From an uncultured Ruminococcus sp. (lineage in GTDB: Bacteria; Bacillota; Clostridia; Oscillospirales; Acutalibacteraceae), in contig CACXHC010000255.1 in the NCBI GenBank assembly GCA_902767285.1, positions 1 through 11,577 on the forward strand: DNA of 11,577 nucleotides, written 5' to 3'. Position 1 is the first letter of the stretch; each line of letters starts with the position of its first letter. The translations under genes were made by a program, and so were the position numbers. Of this stretch, positions 6,289-11,577 are shown piece after piece. The notes under the pieces were generated by a model that saw only the letters and a list, made by a program, of their open reading frames with translations, did not search any database and had not been told where the DNA came from.

Positions 6289-8574
6289 TTAGCTCCCCTT
6301 TCTAAATAGATTTCCGAATAAAGATTTATTTTTTTGTGCAGGTGCTGTTTTTGAAACTTTTGGTATTTTCAGTTTAGGCACTTGCAAATCATACATATAC
6401 TCCCCTATTTTATGCTCGGCGAGTATATTTTTATTGAAATACAGTTCTACCGTTTGGTATCCGGTAGGAACAAAGAAAAGCACATCAAATCCCACTAAAC
6501 TGAGAAACGCCGTTAAAATAGCATCCTCTTGAGAAATATACTGCTCTCCCGTATTTATATAAACCACTTTTGGATTTACTTTTGTAAAATCGAATCCCTG
6601 AATCAATTTCAGAACTGCCGGAGGCATATATAAGAGTGTCGCCGCAATAAGATACTCGGTACCGTTCTCGAAAGTTCCACGAATAATTCGTGAATTTATA
6701 AGCAAATCGATTTTATCAAAAATATAATTTTGAGTTTCTCGTCTTAAATGGTGATACGCATACTCACGTCTTGAGAGAACCGCTTCTCGGTTAAGTTTGC
6801 CGTTACGCAAAAACACCGTAGAATTTGTTTTCATAGGATTTTGCATAGTTGGCATCAAGTACGGAACAGAAGATATAATCAATGTATTGTCGGTAAGCAT
6901 GGACTGAACGAATTTCCAGTATTTTGCCGGTGCGGAGTCTTTAACTCCGGAAATTTTCGCACACAGCACGGGAACGTTAACAACTCCGTCAACAACGCTG
7001 AAATTCGGGCGGAATTTTGTTTCCTGAGTCCACAGCATATCGATTTCTTCGTACATTGTTTTTAAAATAACGCTGTTTGCCTTTTCGTACTGATAATCAC
7101 GGAACATTCCGGTATCGTCGTACAAAACGCTGTTTATTTCCTGTTCGGCATGATAAGCGGCGGTTTCCATTTGTATTCCGTTCATCTCGGTAGGAAACTC
7201 GGTAACAACGAGCGAATCAGGATATTTTAGTTCAAACAAGAGGTCATCCTGAAGAATACATCTCTCATTAAGATTTGGAGCAAGAATAAGCACATCGCAC
7301 GGTATTCTCGAAAGAATTCTTAAAAATGCCGCCTCGTGACCGCTTCGACAGCCTCCGAGGTATATAAAAACAGGTATAATTCCGAGAGTCCAGTTATGCA
7401 AAAGCAACGGAATATATCGGTTAATCCAGCACACAACGCAAGCCGTCATTGTGGTAAGTCTTTGCGGATTCATGCCTTCTTTGTCTGCTTCCTCAAGAAG
7501 AATTTCGACAAAAGCCTTTGCGACTATTCGCCTAAGTTCGGTATACTGCTGAATTTTAACGCATTTCAGCATAGCCCCCACGAGTTGTTCTTTTGTACTG
7601 TAACTGTTGCGGTCTATAAACATAAGTTCATCATTTGTAGGAGTTGGTATTCGATTTTCGACAATAACATAACGTCTGCCACTATTTTTTATGTCCGTAT
7701 AAAATCTGAACAAATCGTTTTTATACATTACCTTGTCAGGAACACCGGTCAAACGGCAATAGGCATTATAAAATTTACTTTTATCGGTACCTCTTGTACC
7801 GGGAGTTTGTTTTACATCTTCGAGAATATCACGTCCCGACATCCAAACATTAGTTGCCGGCTGCACAGCGGGTTCGGCATACATACTTGTTCTTTTTTTG
7901 GACAACTCACGTTCTCTCTCGGCTTTTTTCAAATCGAAATCCGGTGGGAAAGCCTCCATTTGAGGGAGAGTTATCTTTTGTGATATTTCGCCTTTAGGGT
8001 CAAGCGAGTTGTACTCTTTTTCGCCTGCATACTGCAAAAATACTATATCGCACTTGCACTCGTGGAGCATTTGCAGAAAAAGAAGCTCGTGTCTGCCTAT
8101 TTCTCCGCCGTAGAGTATTTTGGGCGGTTCGTTCTCGCCTATATGCAAAACGGCGTTGCTGAATTTGTAGTAAATCCAGCACATTATTTTTATATAGAAA
8201 TTTTTTATCATAGCGTCATTTTTGCCGAGAGATTTAAAACGAACAAGCGAGTTGTATATTGCAGATGTAAGCATGACGCATTTTGTGTTGTCGAGCTGAG
8301 GAATCCATCTTCCGACAGCTTTTCCGATTATGATTTTATCGAAGGCAAAAGCCGAGCCGACAATATTAAATAGGTAGTCGATTTGTTTTTCATCGGGATT
8401 GCTTAATTTTCCCGCAACAATAACGCCTTTTGTTCTTGCAGCGTTACTGTACTGTGATACAAAATTTTTTATTTTTTCGTTATATCCCGATATTCTGTAA
8501 AAATATGCACGACCGCCCCTTTTATCCAGCCCGAGTAAAATATCTTCCAAACTGTTTCTGTTTAGTTCCAGCAT
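6289..8574 (-). CDS. YceG-like Ter-associated protein with internal repeats
   Basis: A 761-residue soluble protein that I assign to the YceG-like family (Pfam 'putative component of biosynthetic module'), which accompanies TelA and TerD. Bacillus subtilis YceG is nearer 540 residues, so this one is long. A unit recurs: CWI...LH...P.ILYGGEIGRHELLFL...CDIVFL (132-180) matches CWI...LH...PVFIYLGGCRSGHEAAFL...CDVLIL (382-431) with an offset near 250. A more diverged third copy is at NPKVVYINTGEQ...AFLSLVGFDVLFFVPTG (667-705). Each looks like a beta strand, Gly-rich turn, helix and strand, as in a Rossmann-like or glycosyltransferase-like fold; that fold call is inference. An Arg/Lys/Glu-rich linker (215-235) separates the first two. 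The Lys-rich C-terminus ends SLFGNLFRKGS. The ATG has an AGGATAAGGAT site, lies 18 bases after the rhomboid stop, and overlaps nothing. Confidence 0.85.
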   Translation of the reverse strand: MLELNRNSLEDILLGLDKRGGRAYFYRISGYNEKIKNFVSQYSNAARTKGVIVAGKLSNPDEKQIDYLFNIVGSAFAFDKIIIGKAVGRWIPQLDNTKCVMLTSAIYNSLVRFKSLGKNDAMIKNFYIKIMCWIYYKFSNAVLHIGENEPPKILYGGEIGRHELLFLQMLHECKCDIVFLQYAGEKEYNSLDPKGEISQKITLPQMEAFPPDFDLKKAERERELSKKRTSMYAEPAVQPATNVWMSGRDILEDVKQTPGTRGTDKSKFYNAYCRLTGVPDKVMYKNDLFRFYTDIKNSGRRYVIVENRIPTPTNDELMFIDRNSYSTKEQLVGAMLKCVKIQQYTELRRIVAKAFVEILLEEADKEGMNPQRLTTMTACVVCWINRYIPLLLHNWTLGIIPVFIYLGGCRSGHEAAFLRILSRIPCDVLILAPNLNERCILQDDLLFELKYPDSLVVTEFPTEMNGIQMETAAYHAEQEINSVLYDDTGMFRDYQYEKANSVILKTMYEEIDMLWTQETKFRPNFSVVDGVVNVPVLCAKISGVKDSAPAKYWKFVQSMLTDNTLIISSVPYLMPTMQNPMKTNSTVFLRNGKLNREAVLSRREYAYHHLRRETQNYIFDKIDLLINSRIIRGTFENGTEYLIAATLLYMPPAVLKLIQGFDFTKVNPKVVYINTGEQYISQEDAILTAFLSLVGFDVLFFVPTGYQTVELYFNKNILAEHKIGEYMYDLQVPKLKIPKVSKTAPAQKNKSLFGNLFRKGS

Positions 8575-8592
8575 ATCCTTATCCTCATTTTA

Positions 8593-9330
8593 TTAATACA
8601 GGTTATTGTTGTTATAATTACCGTTGTTATAGTTATTGTTATTATTATAAATATTGTTAGTGTAATTATAACCATCGTTATATTGATTCACACCGTAGGG
8701 CATACCGCCAAGAGGATTGTTTTCTATAACAGGGGCAACGGGAGCAGGGGAATTATTTTTGGCATTTTTGTTTATATTATAGTATCCTATGATTGAACCG
8801 CAAATTCCGCCGAGGACATGACCGAAATTTGAAACATCATCATCAATCATTATTCCGTCATATATTTGACCGCCGAGATACAGAACCGCAACCATTATAA
8901 AGGTGAGCGGTATTTCTCTCTCTTTAACTCCTGTTATTGAGGAGAGGAGAATAAACGCAAATACGATTCCGCTTGCTCCGAGCAACTGAATATCGGGGAA
9001 AAGAGCCATACTGAAAATACCTGTAACAACTGCGGTAACGAGCATTACTTTTATCATCATTTTGGAGCCATATTTTTCCTCAAGCAGAGGGCCTACGAGG
9101 AGCAAGCTCATCATATTTCCCATAAAATGATCCCACGACGCATGACCGAAAACATAACCAACAACTCTGACATAAGTCAGCGGGTCAAGCAAGCTCGAAT
9201 CATACACGCTGAACAAATAATTGTTAGCCCAACCGCCTGTTGCTATATCGGCTAAAAGAGCCAAAAAACAAATGATAACAAACCATAATGTCACAGGTGA
9301 ATTGAATGCAACTTTTAATTTTTTCTTCAT
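8593..9330 (-). CDS. Rhomboid-family intramembrane serine protease with Asn/Tyr-rich C-terminal tail
   Basis: A six-helix membrane protease that should cut transmembrane substrates within the bilayer. Numbering from the ATG at 9330 (245 aa), the motif GHASWDHFMGN (H63, H68, N72) matches the oxyanion and active-site region of GlpG-type rhomboids. GASG holds the nucleophile S120, and SNFGHVLGG holds the catalytic H171, so the dyad is intact. After the last helix (~165-184) comes a Pro/Ala linker and then a low-complexity tail (about 215-245) made mainly of Asn and Tyr. I chose the ATG at 9330 because GGAAGG lies ten bases upstream and the promoter -10 box at 9384-9389 would place the RNA start near 9377. 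The GTG at 9393 (266 aa) and ATG at 9378 are also in frame but lack a binding site and fall at or before the predicted RNA start. It is the first gene of the Ter operon. Its substrate is unknown. Confidence 0.88.
   Translation of the reverse strand: MKKKLKVAFNSPVTLWFVIICFLALLADIATGGWANNYLFSVYDSSLLDPLTYVRVVGYVFGHASWDHFMGNMMSLLLVGPLLEEKYGSKMMIKVMLVTAVVTGIFSMALFPDIQLLGASGIVFAFILLSSITGVKEREIPLTFIMVAVLYLGGQIYDGIMIDDDVSNFGHVLGGICGSIIGYYNINKNAKNNSPAPVAPVIENNPLGGMPYGVNQYNDGYNYTNNIYNNNNNYNNGNYNNNNLY
8596..8690 (-). repeat. Low-complexity AAY-rich tract coding the Asn/Tyr tail of the rhomboid
   Basis: On the minus strand the end of the rhomboid gene is a run of AAT/AAC and TAT/TAC codons giving TNNIYNNNNNYNNGNYNNNN and the stop-proximal LY. 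It is degenerate trinucleotide-like sequence with mixed synonymous codons. Slippage could change tail length between strains; this is inference. Confidence 0.7.
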
Positions 9331-9383
9331 ACACACCAAACCTTCCAAATAATCTACGATTACAGTTTCGACTACCATTTTAA

Positions 9384-9412
9384 AGTATACCACAACTTAT
9401 CATCTTAAACAA
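9384..9412 (-). promoter_or_regulatory. Predicted promoter of the minus-strand Ter operon
   Basis: On the minus strand TTGTTT (9407-9412) stands 17 bases before TATACT (9384-9389), and TG one base before the -10 box makes it an extended -10. A vegetative (sigma-A) promoter fits. Transcription would start near 9377, leaving a leader of about 47 bases before the rhomboid ATG at 9330. A/T tracts lie upstream. No dedicated stress-sigma motif was recognised. Confidence 0.6.
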
Positions 9413-9415
9413 TAT
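9401..9415 (+). repeat. Left copy of a facing 15-base repeat, overlapping the Ter operon -35 box
   Basis: CATCTTAAACAATAT here is repeated in inverse orientation at 9568-9582 with 14 of 15 bases equal (minus-strand reading CATTTTAAACAATAT). This copy covers the -35 box of the minus-strand promoter (9407-9412), a place where a bound protein would block transcription. The high A/T content raises the chance of coincidence. Confidence 0.35.
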
Positions 9416-9540
9416 ATTTTTCTGAAATTTATCATTTTATTTATATTTTACAAAAAAAAATCAAACTATCTGTTTAATAATATTTCGTCAAAACGAAAAA
9501 GCATATTTTTTTGAAAAGCGGTAAAAAATTTTTTCAGCAT

Positions 9541-9562
9541 TTAATGGACAATTGACCATTAA
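9541..9562. promoter_or_regulatory. Near-perfect palindrome, candidate operator
   Basis: TTAATGG (9541-9547) and CCATTAA (9556-9562) frame a central CAATTG, with only the two A bases flanking that centre breaking the symmetry. It lies roughly midway between the two divergent promoters. A two-fold symmetric site of this size fits a dimeric regulator, but CAATTG/AATTGACC-like strings also occur as simple intergenic repeats in Clostridia. Confidence 0.4.
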
Positions 9563-9567
9563 TAAAC

Positions 9568-9582
9568 ATATTGTTTAAAATG
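9568..9582 (-). repeat. Right copy of the facing 15-base repeat
   Basis: Read on the minus strand it is CATTTTAAACAATAT, matching 9401-9415 at 14 of 15 bases. It contains the arm TTGTTT of a smaller symmetric AAACA-TAT-TGTTT element (9564-9576) and lies six bases from the 22-base palindrome. Confidence 0.35.
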
Positions 9583-9660
9583 AGGGGAATATTGCAAGAA
9601 TAATTCTACAATAATTTTATCATAAGAAATTAAAAATATCTACCATTTTACGCAAAAATA

Positions 9661-9669
9661 TGATATAAT
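9661..9669 (+). promoter_or_regulatory. Predicted extended -10 promoter of the lyase-AIM24 unit
   Basis: TGATATAAT gives a perfect TATAAT (9664-9669) with the TG extension. The hexamer 17 bases upstream (TACCAT) is a poor -35, as expected for extended -10 promoters. RNA would start near 9676, about 50 bases before the lyase ATG. Confidence 0.55.
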
Positions 9670-9725
9670 GAATCAGTATTTGTATGTTATAAAGAAAAAA
9701 AGAGCAGGAGATTAACGATAAGTAT

Positions 9726-10685
9726 ATGAAAAATAACAAAATTTATTACAGTGTGGGTGCTTTACTGTACTGTCCCGCAAACAACGAAAGCATTGTGCGT
9801 TCTATATGCAACGAGAAATTCGGAAAAAATTTCTCACTGGCTTTGTGCTTGGAAGATACGATAAATGATGATTTCGTAGAACAAGCGGAATACATAATGA
9901 TAAATTCGCTTAAAAAGATATACGAAAATTCAAAAGATACAACAATTTTCATACCAAAAATTTTTATAAGGGTTAGAGAAGTAAATCAAATCAGTCGAAT
10001 TATGACATCGCTGGGCGATTCGCAAAAACTTGTAACAGGATTCATTGTACCTAAATTCACTCCGGAGATTGCCGATGATTATATTGACGCAGTTCTTGCA
10101 GAGGGGAAAAAGTATGAGAGAAAAATCTACATGATGCCGATTCTCGAAAGCGGAGATATGATAGATCTAAGAACACGCACCGAGCTTCTTTATTCTATTA
10201 AGGATAAGCTCTCCCGAGCGGAAGATATTGTATTAAATATCAGAGTAGGCGGAAACGACTTGTGCAAGCATTTCGGATTCAGGCGACACAATAACGAATC
10301 CATACACGATATAAAGCCGGTGTCTAATATTTTCAGTGATATTATAACGGTTTTTGGGCTTGACTATGTTGTGTCGGGGCCTGTGTGGGAGTATTTCAAC
10401 GGCAACGGCTGGGACACCGGACTCGAAAGCGAGATAAAGGGCGATATTCTTTGTGGTTTTATAGGCAAAACGGTAATACACCCAAATCAAATCGATGTTG
10501 TGAATAAGGCATACAGAGTCAAGAAGAAGGACATTGAGGACGCAAACTCGATTTTACACTGGAGCAAAGGCAGTATATCTATGGTAGCCGGCAGTCAGAA
10601 TAATGAAAGAATGAACGAATACAAAACTCATATTGTGTGGGCTGAAAAAACAAAAATGCTCGCAGATGTATTCGGCATAAAATAA
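9726..10685 (+). CDS. CitE/HpcH-HpaI-like C-C bond lyase (TIM barrel) of Ter biosynthetic modules
   Basis: A 319-residue soluble enzyme related to the citrate lyase beta subunit and HpcH/HpaI aldolases. It fits the group catalogued with Ter operons as 'C-C bond lyase of the TIM-barrel fold'. The landmarks are in barrel order: VGALLYCPANN (10-20), LCLEDTI (40-46; E43, D44), FIRVRE (80-85; R82), MMPILESGDM (136-145; E141, the expected Mg2+ ligand), RVGGNDLC (173-180; D178 the likely second ligand) and GKTVIHPNQID (247-257). It would make or cleave a C-C bond with an acyl-CoA or keto-acid type substrate, which cannot be named. The ATG is fixed by alignment of GALLY near the N-terminus, though its AGGAG (9706-9710) is 15 bases away, longer than ideal. 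It is divergent from the Ter operon and is followed after 26 bases by the AIM24 gene. No ATP-grasp or phosphoribosyltransferase partner is in view. Confidence 0.88.
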   Translation: MKNNKIYYSVGALLYCPANNESIVRSICNEKFGKNFSLALCLEDTINDDFVEQAEYIMINSLKKIYENSKDTTIFIPKIFIRVREVNQISRIMTSLGDSQKLVTGFIVPKFTPEIADDYIDAVLAEGKKYERKIYMMPILESGDMIDLRTRTELLYSIKDKLSRAEDIVLNIRVGGNDLCKHFGFRRHNNESIHDIKPVSNIFSDIITVFGLDYVVSGPVWEYFNGNGWDTGLESEIKGDILCGFIGKTVIHPNQIDVVNKAYRVKKKDIEDANSILHWSKGSISMVAGSQNNERMNEYKTHIVWAEKTKMLADVFGIK

Positions 10686-10711
10686 AAAATTTTTTACGGA
10701 GGTAAAAAACT

Positions 10712-11554
10712 ATGTTATCAGCAATTGGAACAAGAGAAAATGTACAGGTAGTGCAGAGCTTTGAAAATAAGGGTTTGCGTGTGGAGATTCTCGAATATCA
10801 AAAACTTTTGGGAATTTCGGACACATCTACCGCACAAAGAGTATTTTTCATGGAACAGCAGAATATTAGGGTGCGTCAAATAGCACTTTATCTCAATGAA
10901 GAATCTGTTACTGTTGAAAGAGGAGCTATGAGCTATTTTCAAGGCAATTTAGAGATGGTGAGCGGTGTTACGCTTTCTAATGCTATCGGAAAAATGTTCA
11001 AAGCAAGTGTTACAGGCGAGCAGATGTCACAGCCTCAGTATTCCGGAACAGGACTTCTCGTATTAGAGCCATCGTTCAGACATTTTATAGTTCTTCAGCT
11101 TGCAGAAAATGAGTCGATAGTTATTGATGACGGTATGTTTTATTGTGCTCAAGGCTCGGTACAGATTCAGGTTATCCCACAAAAAAATCTCTCCGCAGCC
11201 ATAGCCGGCGGAAAAACATTCTTCCAACAGCAGCTTATCGGCCCCGGAATCGTTGTTCTTGAAAGCGTAGTTCCTATGCAAGAAATCAATGTTATGCAGT
11301 TGAACAACGATACACTCAAAGTTGACGGCAAATTTGCGATACTCCGTTCATCTTCTCTCGAATTTACCGTTGAACGCAGTGCAAAAACGCTCGTTGGCTC
11401 TGCCATGAGCGGCGAAGGTCTTGTTAACGTGTACCGTGGTACGGGTGAAATCTGGCTTGCTCCGACTATCAAGGTTTACAATACGCTTGGTCGTGCCATC
11501 GCCTACGGTGCTACTTCTACATCCGCTATGGACATGAACACCAGCTCCGACTAA
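10712..11554 (+). CDS. AIM24-family protein
   Basis: A 280-residue protein of the AIM24 (TIGR00266/DUF124) family, an all-beta fold of unknown biochemical role that in yeast acts at the mitochondrial inner membrane. Visible are GAMSYFQGNLEMV (71-83), a beta unit G.GLLVLEPS...LAENESIVIDDGMFYCAQGSV (112-150), a matching unit GPGIVVLESV...LNNDTLKVDGKFAILRSS (177-214), and the closing GEGLVNVYRGTGEIWLAPT (234-252). The two middle units are clear internal repeats. It is complete and of usual length, with no signal peptide or membrane helix. The ATG has GGAGG nine bases upstream. It follows the lyase by 26 bases and is probably co-transcribed with it. AIM24 genes occur beside TerD genes in other bacteria as far as I recall, so a role in the same membrane stress system is possible. 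The Ser/Thr/Met-rich last 15 residues are likely disordered. Confidence 0.9.
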   Translation: MLSAIGTRENVQVVQSFENKGLRVEILEYQKLLGISDTSTAQRVFFMEQQNIRVRQIALYLNEESVTVERGAMSYFQGNLEMVSGVTLSNAIGKMFKASVTGEQMSQPQYSGTGLLVLEPSFRHFIVLQLAENESIVIDDGMFYCAQGSVQIQVIPQKNLSAAIAGGKTFFQQQLIGPGIVVLESVVPMQEINVMQLNNDTLKVDGKFAILRSSSLEFTVERSAKTLVGSAMSGEGLVNVYRGTGEIWLAPTIKVYNTLGRAIAYGATSTSAMDMNTSSD

Positions 11555-11563
11555 CATTGTTCA

Positions 11564-11577
11564 GGGGCTGCCGCCCC
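11564..11577 (+). terminator. GC hairpin after the AIM24 gene, cut by the window end
   Basis: GGGGC (11564-11568) pairs with GCCCC (11573-11577) across the loop TGCC, nine bases after the AIM24 stop codon. The window ends at the last stem base, so extra pairs and any U tract are out of sight. Its core (GGGGC TGCC GCCCC) resembles the hairpin after the ATPase gene read in its own sense direction. Confidence 0.45.

Larger units (their letters stand above)
9394..9725. other. Divergent A/T-rich control region between the two Ter units
   Basis: These ~330 bases hold no gene that I can support on either strand. They contain the promoters of both units, a near-perfect 22-base palindrome (9541-9562), a pair of facing 15-base repeats (9401-9415 and 9568-9582), a small TTTCGT/ACGAAA hairpin with loop CAAA (9483-9498), and long A and T tracts. 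A weaker second plus-strand promoter is possible at about 9592-9620 (TTGCAA, 17 bases, TTTTAT). The length and symmetry suggest shared control of both units. Confidence 0.55.

Noticed and set aside
7336..7983. Plus-strand open frame of 215 codons inside the YceG-like gene
   Set aside because: No recognisable domain, and the opposite strand carries the repeat units of the YceG-like protein, which explain the sequence.
8596..8690. CRISPR-like or minisatellite array
   Set aside because: The repetition is only of Asn and Tyr codons in frame within the rhomboid gene, without spacers or constant repeat units.
9541..9582. Attachment site or transposon end
   Set aside because: There is symmetric sequence, but no integrase, transposase or target duplication, and its place between divergent promoters fits regulation better.

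Overview
The window looks like a chromosomal piece of a low-GC Gram-positive bacterium. A class Clostridia member, perhaps near Ruminococcus or Oscillospiraceae, is my inference. The supporting signs are A/T-rich DNA, strong AGGAGG-type ribosome binding sites before most genes, TAA stops on all nine genes, and genes typical of Bacillota. I see no insertion sequence, phage gene, tRNA, rRNA or CRISPR array.

The content is a Ter-type (tellurite/chemical-stress) locus of two divergent units flanking a ~390-base A/T-rich control region (about 9331-9725). On the minus strand, from right to left, lie seven genes: an intramembrane rhomboid protease with an Asn/Tyr-rich tail, a large YceG-like protein (761 aa), a TelA-family protein, two closely related TerD proteins, a TerZ-like TerD paralogue, and a PMCA-type calcium P-type ATPase with a Lys/Glu/Pro repeat tail and poly-Lys end. 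Spacing is tight (3-33 bases) from the rhomboid to the last TerD gene. The ATPase is then set apart by 151 bases holding a 17-bp hairpin and a possible two-state leader at its ribosome binding site. A good promoter (TTGTTT, 17 bases, TGGTATACT) sits just before the rhomboid gene.

On the plus strand are two genes: a CitE/HpcH-like TIM-barrel C-C bond lyase of the type found in Ter 'biosynthetic modules', and an AIM24-family protein. An extended -10 promoter (TGATATAAT) precedes the lyase. The window ends three bases into the far arm of nothing further readable: its last 14 bases form a GC hairpin right after the AIM24 stop.

Together the genes suggest a stress-response system around calcium. 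TerD proteins bind Ca2+, TelA and YceG are their usual partners, and the membrane parts here are a Ca2+ pump and a rhomboid instead of the usual TerC. No TerC, TerB, phosphoribosyltransferase or ATP-grasp gene is visible within the window; they may lie outside it. The link between calcium export, rhomboid proteolysis and the TerD/TelA/YceG set is the most interesting hypothesis here, and it is inferred from gene order only.
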